Source: Streptomyces jumonjinensis
GTDB taxonomy: Bacteria > Actinomycetota > Actinomycetes > Streptomycetales > Streptomycetaceae
DNA: 64,000 nucleotides
Assembly: GCF_009600885.1 (NCBI RefSeq)
Contig: NZ_VCLA01000201.1
Span: 1 to 64,000 of the forward strand
Reading direction: 5' to 3'
The position numbers and the translations under genes were made by a program. Within the stretch, counting starts at the first letter, position 1. Every line of letters starts with the position of its first letter. The notes beneath the pieces are model-generated. The model did no database searches, was not told the DNA's origin, and saw only the letters and a program-made list of their open reading frames with translations. This document shows positions 16,034 through 25,575 of this stretch, piece by piece.

Positions 16034-17772
16034 CCGCTGACACCGATCCCACCAGCGCCGATCCCACCGGCACCGGGAGCACCGGCACCGGTGCCGCCGG
16101 CGGCTGGGGCTCCCCCGGCCACGCCGACCGCTACCGACGGCGGGTCTGCGCCGAGCGTGACCGGCTTGCCGTCGCCCTCGGGAGCATGCGCGCCCACCAG
16201 CACGACGTCCTCACCGATCTGCTCTCCTTCAACGCGGATACCGCATTCGGCCGGGAGCACGGCTTCGCGCGGATCCGCGACATCGACGACTTCCGCCGGG
16301 CCCTCCCCGTACAGGACTACGCCGCCCACGCGCCGCTGATCGAGCGGACGGCGGCCGGGGAGCCGAACCTCCTCTCCGCCGACCGGCCCGTGGTCTACTT
16401 CACCAGCAGCGGCAGCACCGGCGACCGGAAGAAGGTCCCGGTCACCCCGCGGTTCATGCGCACCACTTTCTTCCCCTTCTACTACGCGGCCTGGGCGCCC
16501 CTCGTGGAGAACTTCCCCGACATCGCGCACCGTCCCGACGCCGTCCTCAACCTCAAGCACGACCCGATCGCCCAGCCGCCCACCACAGCCGACGGCCGCC
16601 CCCATGTCGGGGCCAGCCAGGTCGACTTCGGCGCGAAGTTCGGCGAGCCGCTCTCGGCCGAACCGGGCACCGCCGCCCCCTGGGGCGCCCTCCCCGTGGG
16701 CGTCGCCCCCGACGACCACCTGGAGAAGATGTATCTGCGGCTGCGGCTCGCCGTGCAGAGCGACATCCGCTGCCTCATCGGCATCAACCCGGCGATGATC
16801 GCGGCCGTCCCCTACCAGCTCGCCCTCTGGTGGGAGCGGATCGTCCGGGAGGTGCGCGACGGCACCCTCGGCGGCGTCCCGTACGGCGCCCCCGACCCGG
16901 CCCGCGCGGCCGAACTGGAACGGCTCGCCGCGTACTTCGGCACGGTCTCGCCCGCGTATGTGTGGCCCCGCGTGCGGGCGCTCTTCGGCTGGACCACGGG
17001 CGTCGCCTCGCTCTATCTGCCCGCGCTGCGCGAGCAGTTCGGGTCCGGCGTGACGGCGCTGCCCGCGCCGGTCGCGGCCTCGGAGGGGCCGGTGGGGGTA
17101 CCGCTGGACCGGCACGGCTCGGCGGGCAGCCTCGTCGTCACGGCCTCGGCGTACGAGTTCGCCGACGCGGAGGCCGATCTCGCGCCCGACTCCGCGACCC
17201 TGCTGCCGCACGAGCTGGAGGCAGGGCGCGAGTATCACGTGATCTTCAGCCATGTCGGCGGGCTGTACCGGTACGCCGTCGGCGATGTCGTCCGCGTCCT
17301 GGACATGCCGGGCGGGGTGCCCCGCGTCGAGTACGCGGGCCGCGCGGGCCGGTCCGACGCCGCCGGGGAGCGGCTGCGCGAGTCGCAGGTGATCCGCGCG
17401 CTGCGCGCCGCGCTGACGGCCACCGGTCTCAGCCTGGTCAACGTCGCCTGCCGGACCGAACAGGCCCCCGGCGGGCGTGAGGCGCCGCGCTATGTCTTCG
17501 CGATCGCCCCGCGGAACGCCTGGCGGCCGGAGGAGACCGAGCGCTTCGCGGCGCTGCTGGACCGGGCGCTGGAGCGGGAGTCCGCGGAATACCGCGGGGT
17601 GCGGGCGCGGGGGGCGCTGTCCGCGCCGGCGGTCCGGCTGCTGGACCCGGAGGCGTTCTTCCGGGACTGGCACACGGCCGTGGGGAGCGGGATCCGCCCC
17701 ACGCAGGTGAAGGACCGGCTGTTCCGGCAGGATGATGCGTTGTGGAAGCGGCTGACCGACGGGTCCGGCTGA
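16030..17772 (+). CDS. GH3-family acyl-adenylate/amido synthetase
   Basis: A 580-residue member of the GH3 family, named for plant auxin/jasmonate-amino-acid conjugating enzymes. It has the ATP/AMP loop FTSSGSTGDRKKVP (about 118-131), the central LFGWTTGVASLYLPAL and VAASEGPVGVP segments, and the hinge motif HVGGLYRYAVGDVVRVLDM. Family members adenylate a carboxylic acid and transfer it to an amine. The first ~35 residues are a Thr/Gly-rich tail. In this cluster it is the best candidate for the bond-forming enzyme. Bacterial GH3 proteins are little studied, so the substrates cannot be named. Confidence 0.88.
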   Translation: MTADTDPTSADPTGTGSTGTGAAGGWGSPGHADRYRRRVCAERDRLAVALGSMRAHQHDVLTDLLSFNADTAFGREHGFARIRDIDDFRRALPVQDYAAHAPLIERTAAGEPNLLSADRPVVYFTSSGSTGDRKKVPVTPRFMRTTFFPFYYAAWAPLVENFPDIAHRPDAVLNLKHDPIAQPPTTADGRPHVGASQVDFGAKFGEPLSAEPGTAAPWGALPVGVAPDDHLEKMYLRLRLAVQSDIRCLIGINPAMIAAVPYQLALWWERIVREVRDGTLGGVPYGAPDPARAAELERLAAYFGTVSPAYVWPRVRALFGWTTGVASLYLPALREQFGSGVTALPAPVAASEGPVGVPLDRHGSAGSLVVTASAYEFADAEADLAPDSATLLPHELEAGREYHVIFSHVGGLYRYAVGDVVRVLDMPGGVPRVEYAGRAGRSDAAGERLRESQVIRALRAALTATGLSLVNVACRTEQAPGGREAPRYVFAIAPRNAWRPEETERFAALLDRALERESAEYRGVRARGALSAPAVRLLDPEAFFRDWHTAVGSGIRPTQVKDRLFRQDDALWKRLTDGSG

Positions 17773-17830
17773 CGCCCCGACTCCCCCGGTCCGGGCCTCC
17801 TGGGGCTCGCGGTACGGGTTTGTACGGGCG

Positions 17831-17852
17831 GTACGGGCGGGCGTGCCCGTAC
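17831..17852. terminator. Inverted repeat in gap after GH3 gene
   Basis: Arms GTACGGGC and GCCCGTAC (8 bp, perfect) enclose a 6-base loop, 59 bases after the stop. Further direct copies of GTACGGG precede it. The remaining gap to 18222 shows no gene. This may be a terminator or a regulator-binding cluster. Confidence 0.45.
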
Positions 17853-18222
17853 AACCCGTACAGCCGCCGTGCACGGCCGCATGGGTGCACAGGAGCACGG
17901 GTGCGATCCACCCCGTACGACCTGCCCGGAACCCGTCCGGGACCACGCGGCCGACGGGTCCCGGACCGGCCGTCCGCCCGACCGCTTCCGTCATCGGGCG
18001 TCCCGGACCGGTGCACCCTCGAACCCGCCGTACGGCCAGGGGAGACCGACCCTGCCGAGGCCGCCCGACCGCAACCGGACCGCCCCGACATCGGCCACCG
18101 GGGCTTCCGGGGCCGCCCCGGGAGCCCCCGCCGACACCCCGTCACCCCGACACCCCCGTCCCCGAAGCCCGCAGCGCACGCGGCGCCCCCACCCCACCCC
18201 CATCCGACCCGAGGAGACCGAC

Positions 18223-19080
18223 ATGATCGACCTGAGCTGCCCGGTGGAGCGGACCGCTCTGCTCACCGCCGCCCTGCGGGCCGCCGAGACCCGGCGCGAG
18301 GACCGCATCTACACGGACCCCTACGCCGCACGGCTGGCCGGCGACGCGGGCCCTGAACTGCTCGCCGAGGTACGGGCCGCCACCTTCCCGGCCGGCCGGC
18401 GGCGCACCGTCCCCGACACCCCCGACTTCAACGCCATCCGCACCCGGTTCTTCGACGACTTCCTCCACGACGCCGCCCGCGAGCCGGGGATGACCCAGAT
18501 CGTGATCGCCCCCGCCGGCATGGACTCCCGCGCCTACCGCATGGAGTGGCCCGGCCACATCCGCTTCTTCGAGATCGACCGCACGGATGTGGTGGAGTTC
18601 AAGGCCGAACGGCTGCACGGCGTCACCCCCCGGGTCGCCCACCGCACCGTCGCCGTCGATCTCACCGACGCCGACTGGGAGACGCGGCTGACCGACGCGG
18701 GCTACGACCCGGAGCTGCCGTCCACCTGGCTGCTCGAAGGGCTGCTCTACTACCTGCCGGAGGGGGACGCCCGCCGTCTGCTGGAGCGGGTGGCCGCCAT
18801 CGCCGCGCCCGGCAGCCGGATCGCCGCCGACCTGGTCAACTCGGCGGCCCTGACCCTGCCCAGCATGCGCGAGCTGCTGGAGGTCTTCGCCGGCTGGGGC
18901 TGTCCCTGGCAGTTCGGCAGCGACGAGCCCGAGGCCCTGTTCGAGCGGTGCGGCTTCGCTGTGGAGGCCGTCCAGCCCGGTGAGCCCGGCGCGGACTTCG
19001 GCCGCTGGCCGGACCCGGTGCCGGACCGCTCCGTCGAGGGCGTCCGCCGGGTCTTCTTCGTCCACGGACACCGCCGATGA
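18223..19080 (+). CDS. SAM-dependent methyltransferase (LCMT/TIGR00027 type)
   Basis: A 285-residue class I methyltransferase related to leucine carboxyl methyltransferases (COG3315). The SAM-binding motif is VIAPAGMDSRAYRM, a variant of the usual G-A-G-x-D-T-R-A-Y-R. It is followed by FFEIDRTDVVEFK, the DLTDADWETRL strand and the WLLEGLLYYLPEGDARRLL active-site helix. The ATG at 18223 follows GAGGAGA at a good distance. Such enzymes often O-methylate carboxyl or hydroxyl groups of natural products, which would fit the neighbouring GH3 enzyme. Confidence 0.88.
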   Translation: MIDLSCPVERTALLTAALRAAETRREDRIYTDPYAARLAGDAGPELLAEVRAATFPAGRRRTVPDTPDFNAIRTRFFDDFLHDAAREPGMTQIVIAPAGMDSRAYRMEWPGHIRFFEIDRTDVVEFKAERLHGVTPRVAHRTVAVDLTDADWETRLTDAGYDPELPSTWLLEGLLYYLPEGDARRLLERVAAIAAPGSRIAADLVNSAALTLPSMRELLEVFAGWGCPWQFGSDEPEALFERCGFAVEAVQPGEPGADFGRWPDPVPDRSVEGVRRVFFVHGHRR

Positions 19081-19162
19081 CCGCGCCCGCCGCCGGCCCG
19101 GCCCGGCTTCCCCGTCCGGACGCCGCGGGGCCCACCGCCGGTGGAGCACCCGTGATGGGAAC

Positions 19163-20305
19163 ATGACCGGCCCAGCACGGCCCCGGGTCCTGCTGGCGCC
19201 GGTCACCGTCACCCCGTCGAAGCCGCTGACCCCCAGCCATCTCAAGGGCCTGCTCTGGGCCGATGTGATGTACCGGGCCACGGCGCCGCTCGCCGAGGTG
19301 ACCTACCGCTACAGCCATACGACGTACCATCCGACCGAACAGACCCTGGGCTTCTGGGAGTTCCTCGACCGCACCCACGGCGACATCGACTACTCCGGTC
19401 TGTCGGAGACGGAGATCGGCGAGTTGTACGTGGCCTACCGCGGCGAGGGCGCGACCGCCACCGCCGGGGACATGCGGCCCTACGCCGACGCCGTGGAGCG
19501 GACCGGCTTCGTCCACCCGGCCAGCGCGCTCGTACTGCGGCTGTGGGCCGGACACTACGAGAGGCTGGGGCTGTACGATCCGGGGCTGCTGACCCACCAG
19601 CCCCCCGGCTACGGCCTGGAGGAGATGGTGTCCGACCTGGTCGCGGCCGGTCTCGGCCTGGACCAGCGGAGGCTGGGCGGCCCGGTCTATCTCGACGCGA
19701 CCCGGTTCGGGCTGCCGCTGAGGCAGATCATCACCGCCGAGGGCCGCCCCAACTATCTCGCCTGCGCCCTGCGCGAACTGCTCCCCCTGGCACCCCGGTA
19801 CGACGAGATCGTGGTGCTGTACGACCGGGAGCTCGACCCCGACTACCAGCTGCTGGAACGGGTGCTCGCCCAGCGGGGCCCCACCGTGCGCCGCGTCCCC
19901 ATCGGCCGGGTGCCGATCGAGGGGCGGATCACCTCGGCCCGGCACGGGGGCTGGCACGGCCACACCGTCGACGCCCTGCTGCGGACGCTGGGCGACCACT
20001 GCTCCCCCGAGGCGCTCCGGCTCGGCGTGCGGCTGTACTTCATCGCCGGCCTCGGCCCAGGACAGCGGGAGTCCTTCCGACACGAGCTGCTGCGCCGCAG
20101 CATCGCGCGGGCCGGGCAACTGCTGGAACGGGCCGGGAACCAGCCCGACGAGCCGGCGGTACGGCGGACGCCTTCGCAGCTGACCCGCCTCCTGGAGCCG
20201 CACCGGCGCGACCATCTCCACATCGATCCGTACCGGCTCACCTCCTCCCTGCTCAAACGGGGCCGGACCCCCTCGCGCCCACTGCTCTCCGAGGTGTTCC
20301 TATGA
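19163..20305 (+). CDS. Unrecognised conserved-looking enzyme-like protein
   Basis: A 380-residue cytoplasmic protein with normal Streptomyces codon use and a good ATG at 19163. I do not recognise the family. It begins with VTVTPSKPLTPSHLKGLLW and DVMYRAT. It contains YSHTTYHPTEQTLGFWEFLD, GGWHGHTVDALLRTLGDH and RLGVRLYFIAGLGPGQRESF, which look like conserved enzyme segments rich in His, Tyr and Arg. It has no signal peptide or membrane helix. It overlaps the next gene by 4 bases and follows the methyltransferase closely, so it is very probably part of the same small-molecule cluster. Confidence 0.8.
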   Translation: MTGPARPRVLLAPVTVTPSKPLTPSHLKGLLWADVMYRATAPLAEVTYRYSHTTYHPTEQTLGFWEFLDRTHGDIDYSGLSETEIGELYVAYRGEGATATAGDMRPYADAVERTGFVHPASALVLRLWAGHYERLGLYDPGLLTHQPPGYGLEEMVSDLVAAGLGLDQRRLGGPVYLDATRFGLPLRQIITAEGRPNYLACALRELLPLAPRYDEIVVLYDRELDPDYQLLERVLAQRGPTVRRVPIGRVPIEGRITSARHGGWHGHTVDALLRTLGDHCSPEALRLGVRLYFIAGLGPGQRESFRHELLRRSIARAGQLLERAGNQPDEPAVRRTPSQLTRLLEPHRRDHLHIDPYRLTSSLLKRGRTPSRPLLSEVFL

Positions 20306-21111
20306 CGCTCAGCCCCACGTTCCTGCTCTCCGTCGCCGCCGGCCGGCTGCGGACCACCCGCCCCGACCTCGCGGCGGACCTGGACCTGACCAGCCTTGAG
20401 GGCCTGCGCGGGGCACAGGCCGTCCTCGCGGACCGGGAGGCGGCCGAGCACGGCGACCGGACGGTCGTCGTCGCCGTCGTCGGCGACTTCGACCTGCCCC
20501 GATGGGTGGTCGACACCTGCCGGTTCGCCCTCGCCGTACCCGCCGAACGGGCCGGAGCATGGCGGCACGCCTTCACCCGTACCGTCTATCTGGCGGGCCG
20601 GCCGGACAGTCTGCGGAAACGATTCACCTTTGACCATGTCGCCGAGGACGGCTCGATCGCCTGGTCCGGTCCCGCCCCTGAGGCGGACACGGAGAGCCTG
20701 CGGCGGCTGCTCAAGACCTTCAGCGGCGGCCGGGAACTGGCCGCGTGGGCTCCGGTCACCGTCACCGTGCCCGGGGCTGGGCCGCCGCCCGGGGCCACGG
20801 GACGCATGGAGGGCGAACCGCACGGGGCCGGAACCCGCCAACCCGTCGCCCGGGATCTGTACATCGCCACGGCGCGGGTCACCGTGGCCGACGCCCTCGT
20901 TCAGGTGAACCACCTGCTCGTGGAGTCCGCCATGGACGGGACGGTGAGACCGGGCGACCGGCTGACCCTGCGCTCGGTCCCCCGTCTCACGGGCCTGTCC
21001 GTGCCGCTCGCCGCCCTGCGCGTGGACACCGACCCGCACCGCCCCGGCGAGCTGCGAGCCTACGCCGGCCTGACCGAAGCGACCGAGGACAGCTCCGGCC
21101 TCCCGGGCTGA
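20302..21111 (+). CDS. Unknown-function protein, possibly DUF6182
   Basis: A 269-residue soluble protein coupled to the previous gene (ATGA). Visible features are RTVVVAVVGDFDLPRWVVDTC, the FTRTVYLAGRPDSLRKRFTF segment and AEDGSIAWSGPAPEADTESL. A C-terminal portion (DALVQVNHLLVESAMDGTVRP, RLTGLSVPLAALRVDTD) looks like a dehydratase or hot-dog-like tail. From memory it resembles the DUF6182 group of Streptomyces proteins, but I am not sure. It is the last gene of the cluster; a strand switch follows. Confidence 0.75.
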   Translation: MTLSPTFLLSVAAGRLRTTRPDLAADLDLTSLEGLRGAQAVLADREAAEHGDRTVVVAVVGDFDLPRWVVDTCRFALAVPAERAGAWRHAFTRTVYLAGRPDSLRKRFTFDHVAEDGSIAWSGPAPEADTESLRRLLKTFSGGRELAAWAPVTVTVPGAGPPPGATGRMEGEPHGAGTRQPVARDLYIATARVTVADALVQVNHLLVESAMDGTVRPGDRLTLRSVPRLTGLSVPLAALRVDTDPHRPGELRAYAGLTEATEDSSGLPG

Positions 21112-21159
21112 TGGCAGTAACGGCCGGAACACGGATTCCAAAGTGCCGACGAGGCACCG

Positions 21160-21395
21160 TCATGGGCGACGGGCCGCCGGGTCTTCCCGGCGGCCCGTCG
21201 CTTCCATGAGGGTGCGCGCCGTCCACGGAGGCTGCGGAAGCGCCCGGAAGAAGGGGCCGTCGGGCGCGAAATTCCGCGAATGGATGGCCGTTTCCTCGCC
21301 CTGGAGATACGCGAGCATCCATGCGTTGAACGTCATCGCGTACTCGGTGGACACGCACTCGTCCCGCTCGATGACAGCGACGCCCCAGTCATCCG
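21160..21395 (-). pseudogene. C-terminal gene remnant, possibly SMI1/KNR4 (SUKH)-like
   Basis: In the gap 21112-21446 one minus-strand frame encodes natural-looking sequence (WGVAVIERDECVSTEYAMTF, then NAWMLAYLQGEE and FAPDGPFFRALPQPPW). Further upstream the same frame is only a shadow of the Lrp gene. The base composition is lower in GC than the neighbours. It looks like the truncated end of a lost gene. The SUKH-like suggestion is weak. Confidence 0.4.
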
Positions 21396-21446
21396 AGCCC
21401 TTCCGGGGGCTTCGTGGTCTCTGTCGCCGGCCGGTGCCATCAGGGC

Positions 21447-22478
21447 TTACAGCAGCGTCGGCGCATGGAACGCGCCGAGGCCGGAGGACAGGTCCCGGTC
21501 GACCCAGTAGCGGCGCGGTTCGACGAGCATGACGTCGACGCTGACCGCGAGGATGCCGGGGATCTCGGCCAGCTCGCTGTCGATGAAGAGCGCCAGGGCG
21601 GAGCGGTCGGCGACCAGGCCGGTGGCGAGGACGGACATGTCGCTGGCGACATGGGCGACGAGCCGGGTCTGGGGGAGCTGGTCGATGCGGCGCATGACGT
21701 CGGGGGTCTCGCCCGGGGCCACGCGCAGGCGGAGCATGAAGGGGGTCTGGAAGCCGAGCCACTCCGACACGATCTCCAGGCGCGGTCTGACCCATCCCTC
21801 GTCGAGGACCCGGCGGACGACGCGGTGTGCGGTGGAAGTGGCCAGGCCGGTGGTCCGGGCGATGCTCGCGGCGGATGCGCGACTGTCCTGGATCAGCTCG
21901 GCGACGACGGTGCGTTCGGCCTCGCTGAGTGGTTTGGCGGGAGGTGTCGCGGTCGCGGTGGCGGTGCCCCCGGGCCGGGCGCCGGTGAGCTTCAGCAGAT
22001 CGTCGCGTTCGGTGCCGGTGAGGAACTGAGGGTCCCAGGTGATGCCCCGGCGCAGGGTGCTGAGGGCGGGCAGGGCGTTGACACGGCGTACACCCGGGAC
22101 GGAGAACATCCGGTCGATCGCCTTGCTGGTAGCCGCCTCGGAAGGGGCGTGGACCACGACGTAGAGAGGGTAGTCGCCGGAGATCTGCGCCAGCAGTTGG
22201 AGGTGCGGCAGGTCACGGAGCCGCTGGAGGACGGCCAGCGGAGTCTCCCCGGTGATGTCCAGGAAGACGTGAACCGGCATCGCCGTGGAGTGCATGCCCC
22301 AGTCGGCCTGCCCGATCACGCGGACCATCCGCGCCTCGCGCAGCCGGTCGTAACGGCGTTTGAGCGTGCTGGCATCGGCGGCCAGGATCCCGCCGATGTC
22401 GTCCCAGGTGCCCCGGGGTGCCAGATGCAGCGCGCCGATGAGGCGCCGGTCGAGCTCGTCGAGGAGAGGGCGGGTCAT
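21447..22478 (-). CDS. Lrp/AsnC regulator with two tandem modules
   Basis: A 343-residue protein with two consecutive AsnC/Lrp modules, about twice the usual length. The first has an HTH near residues 5-55 (LDELDRRLIGALHLAPRGTW, ADASTLKRRYDRLREA) and a RAM-like domain to ~150. The second HTH is near 180-235 (LSEAERTVVAELIQD, IARTTGLATSTAHRVVRRVL), with a second RAM-like domain to the end. It is divergent from the AbgT gene with a 115-base shared promoter region, so it most likely controls the transporter/peptidase pair in response to an amino-acid-type ligand. Confidence 0.9.
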   Translation of the reverse strand: MTRPLLDELDRRLIGALHLAPRGTWDDIGGILAADASTLKRRYDRLREARMVRVIGQADWGMHSTAMPVHVFLDITGETPLAVLQRLRDLPHLQLLAQISGDYPLYVVVHAPSEAATSKAIDRMFSVPGVRRVNALPALSTLRRGITWDPQFLTGTERDDLLKLTGARPGGTATATATPPAKPLSEAERTVVAELIQDSRASAASIARTTGLATSTAHRVVRRVLDEGWVRPRLEIVSEWLGFQTPFMLRLRVAPGETPDVMRRIDQLPQTRLVAHVASDMSVLATGLVADRSALALFIDSELAEIPGILAVSVDVMLVEPRRYWVDRDLSSGLGAFHAPTLL

Positions 22479-22553
22479 GGCGTCCTACCTTAGCCTGCCG
22501 GTTAATCCCACCGTTACCTCCAAAGGCTAGAGAATCTCTCACCTAAGTGTCAT

Positions 22554-22567
22554 TGTTCGCAGGAACA
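22554..22567. promoter_or_regulatory. Inverted repeat in Lrp/AbgT divergent promoter
   Basis: TGTTC and GAACA flank GCAG, 27 bases upstream of the AbgT start. This is a candidate operator for the divergent Lrp-type regulator. Confidence 0.45.
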
Positions 22568-22593
22568 TCCTTCACGTCCCCGAAGAGGTACCG

Positions 22594-24147
22594 ATGAGCA
22601 CCACCTCCGTCCAGCCTCCGCCGGCCGAGCCGCAATCGAGAGTGCTGCGCACCGCGTTCCGGGGTTTCGCGGCGATCGAGAGGGTCGGCAACCGACTCCC
22701 CCACCCGTTCTGGCTGTTCTGGATGCTGGCGGGGGTCGTCGCCGTCCTCAGCGCCGTGCTGGCGGCGGCCGACGTGAGCGCCGTGCACCCCGGCACGAAC
22801 GAGACCATCACGGTGGAGAACCTGCTCAGCCAGGGCGGTCTCACCATGGCCATCGAGGGGGCCGTCGACAACTTCGCGGCCTTCCCGCCGCTGGCCACCA
22901 TCCTCACCGTGATGTTCGGCATCGTCGTCGCCGAGAAGAGCGGACTCTTCTCCGCCCTGCTGCGCCGCATGGTCGCGCGGGTGCCGGGCAAGTACCTCAC
23001 CTTCGCCCTGTCGCTGACAGCGATGGTCAGCCATGTCGCGGGCGACGCCGCCTACTTCACCCTCGTCCCGATCGGCGCGCTGATCTTCCGTGCGGCGGGC
23101 CGAAGCCCGGTCCTCGGCTGCATCGTGGCCTATGTCTCGATCTCCGCCGGGTACAACGCATCCCCGTCCCTCACCACCACCGACGTCCTGCTCTCGGGCA
23201 TCTCCACCGCCGCCGCCCAGACCATCGACGCGGATTACGTCGTCACCCCGGTGGGCAACTACTTCTTCGGAATCGGCTCGTCGGTCCTGGTGGCCCTGGT
23301 GATCACCCTCGTCGTCGACAAGGTCATCGCCCGGCGCTCGGACCTTGAGCCCGACGAGCCGACGGCCGAGCCGAACGCCACGGAGCTGGAGGCGATCGAG
23401 GTCACCGCGGAGCAGAGCCGCGCGCTGCGCGTGACCGGGCTGGTCGCCATCGGCTTCCTCGCGTTCCTGGTGGCGGCCATGACCCCCGCGTCGTCACCGC
23501 TGCGCGGCGAGGGCGGCGGCATCGTCAACTCCCCGGTGATCGGCGGGATGGCGCTCGTCCTGGGCCTGTTCTTCGCCGTGCTCGGTACGGTCTACGGGCG
23601 GATGACCGGCAGCTTCTCGGCCGCCCGCGACATCATCGCGGCGATGGTCGACGGCACCCGGTCGATGGCGCCGATCCTCGTCCTGTTCTTCGCGATCTCC
23701 CAGTTCCTCGCCTACTTCAAGTGGACCAACATCGGCGACATCCTCGCCGTCAAGGGCGCCGAGACGCTGCGCGCCCTGGACATGCAGGGCTGGACCGTGC
23801 TGGTCGGCATCGCCGTACTGATCACGATCATGAACCTCGTCATCACCAGCGGCTCCGCGCTCTGGGCGCTGGCCGCGCCGGTGCTCGTGCCCATGCTGAT
23901 GCTCATCGGCATCTAGCCCGAGACCACCCAGGCCGTCTACCGCGTCGCCGACTCCGTCACCAATTGCGTCACCCCGATGAGTCCGTACTTCGTGATGGCC
24001 CTGGGCTTCATCCAGCAGTACCGCAAGTCCGCCGGGATCGGCACCCTGGCCTCCTTCACCATCCCGATCGCCGCCGTCGTCTGGGTCGCCTGGATGGCGT
24101 TCTTCGTGGCCTGGTACCTGCTCGGCATCCCCTTCGGCGTCAGCTGA
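22594..24147 (+). pseudogene. abgT: AbgT-family transporter interrupted by in-frame TAG
   Basis: A predicted p-aminobenzoyl-glutamate importer or drug exporter of the AbgT family with 11-13 hydrophobic segments. It reads normally to codon 440, then has TAG at 23914-23916. The same frame continues without shift for another 76 codons to a TGA at 24147. The continuation (PETTQAVYRVADSVTNCVTP, then SPYFVMALGFIQQY) is the conserved family C-terminus. The full 516-codon length matches the family. A serine codon (TCG to TAG) fits the conserved Ser-Pro-Glu here. The truncated 440-residue product lacks the last transmembrane helices. A sequencing error, a real nonsense mutation or readthrough are all possible. 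Confidence 0.88.
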
Positions 24148-24197
24148 CCCGCCCTTCCGCCGGAAGCCTCCCCTGACCTCGTACGAGAAAGCAGATC

Positions 24198-25394
24198 ATG
24201 ACCGCATCGCCCGCAGCCGTCCTCACCGCCCGCGCCCAAGAGGTGTCATCGGAGATCGTCGCCGACATCCTGCGGCTCGTCCGCCACGAGACCAACAGCT
24301 ACGATCTGCCCGGTCTCGCAGGGGGCCTGGACCTTCTGCGCGAGCTGACCGTCCACCGGCTCGGCCGGCCCGACCGCGAACAGCGTCATCCCGGCGGCGA
24401 GTGCGGCGACACCCTCACGCTGACCTACACCGGCGCCGGCGCCGGGCACGTCGCGCTCATCGGCCACTACGACACCGTATGGCCGGCCGGCGCCCTCGCA
24501 GGATGGGAGCAGCCGACGACGCCCGACGACGGCCGGGTCAAGCTCAGCGGGCCGGGTGTCTTCGATATGAAGGCGGGTCTGATCCAGGGCATTTGGGCCC
24601 TGAAGCTGGCCCGGGAGAGCGGCGCTCCCCTGCCCACGGTCACCTTCCTCTTCAACGGCGATGAGGAGATCGGCTCCCTGTCCTCACGGCCGGTGATCGA
24701 GGAGGTCGCGCAGCAGGTCGATGCCACGCTGGTGCTGGAGCCGACCGCCCACGGCGCGGTCAAGACCGCCCGCAAGGGTTCCGGGATCTTCCAGGTCACG
24801 GCCATCGGCGTCGAGGCGCACGCCGGGCTCGCGCCTCAGGACGGGGCGAGCGCGATCACCGCGCTCTCCGAGTTCGTGATCGCCGCCGCCGCTGTCGCCG
24901 CCCCCGACCAGGGCACCACGATCAACACCGGGCTCATCACGGGCGGCTCCGCCACCAACGTCGTCGCCGGTCAGGCCACCGCCAGCATCGACATCCGGAT
25001 CAGCAGCGAGGCCGAACAGGTCCGTGTCGACAGAGAAATGGACGCCATCAGGGTCAGTGACCCCCGCGTCCGCATCGAGATCGACCACGCCTGGAACCGG
25101 CCGCCGATGACCCTCGGCGCCGCCTCCGCCCCCCTGCTCGACCTCGCCCGCGAGGTCGCCCGCGAGCAGGGCCGCCCCGGCCTGCCCGACGCCGCCGTCG
25201 GCGGCGCCAGCGACGCCAACTTCGTCGCCGCCCTCGGTCTGCCCGTACTGTGCGGCATGGGCGCGGTCGGCGACGGCGCCCACGCTCAGGGCGAGTTCAT
25301 CTACCCCGACACCGTACCGGCCCAGACCGCCCTGGTCGCGGGCCTGCTGGGACGACTGGCAGCACCGCTGCGAGGCTCGGCCACGGCGTCCTGA
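24198..25394 (+). CDS. M20 metallopeptidase (glutamate carboxypeptidase-like)
   Basis: A 398-residue zinc peptidase of the CPG2/AbgB-like M20 family. Metal and catalytic residues are present: LIGHYDTVWP (His, catalytic Asp), GVFDMKAG (bridging Asp), FNGDEEIGS (Glu-Glu), LVLEPTAHG (Glu) and a C-terminal GDGAHAQGE (His). The dimerisation domain lies near 185-300. It is encoded 50 bases after the AbgT gene. The pair suggests uptake and hydrolysis of p-aminobenzoyl-glutamate or other N-acyl-glutamates for folate salvage. If the transporter is dead, this enzyme may be orphaned. Confidence 0.9.
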   Translation: MTASPAAVLTARAQEVSSEIVADILRLVRHETNSYDLPGLAGGLDLLRELTVHRLGRPDREQRHPGGECGDTLTLTYTGAGAGHVALIGHYDTVWPAGALAGWEQPTTPDDGRVKLSGPGVFDMKAGLIQGIWALKLARESGAPLPTVTFLFNGDEEIGSLSSRPVIEEVAQQVDATLVLEPTAHGAVKTARKGSGIFQVTAIGVEAHAGLAPQDGASAITALSEFVIAAAAVAAPDQGTTINTGLITGGSATNVVAGQATASIDIRISSEAEQVRVDREMDAIRVSDPRVRIEIDHAWNRPPMTLGAASAPLLDLAREVAREQGRPGLPDAAVGGASDANFVAALGLPVLCGMGAVGDGAHAQGEFIYPDTVPAQTALVAGLLGRLAAPLRGSATAS

Positions 25395-25575
25395 CACACG
25401 ACACGGCAGCGCGCCGGCCGTGGACCGCGTATCCGTGGTTCCTCGGCCCTCCCCCGCAGCCGGGCTCCGCTCCCGCTGGTGGCCATCGCGGCCATCGCGG
25501 AAGGGCGGTCACACGCGGCGACCAGGTGGGATGCCCCGAGGGACCCACCCCGCCCGAACCGATCCTGTTCGGCGT

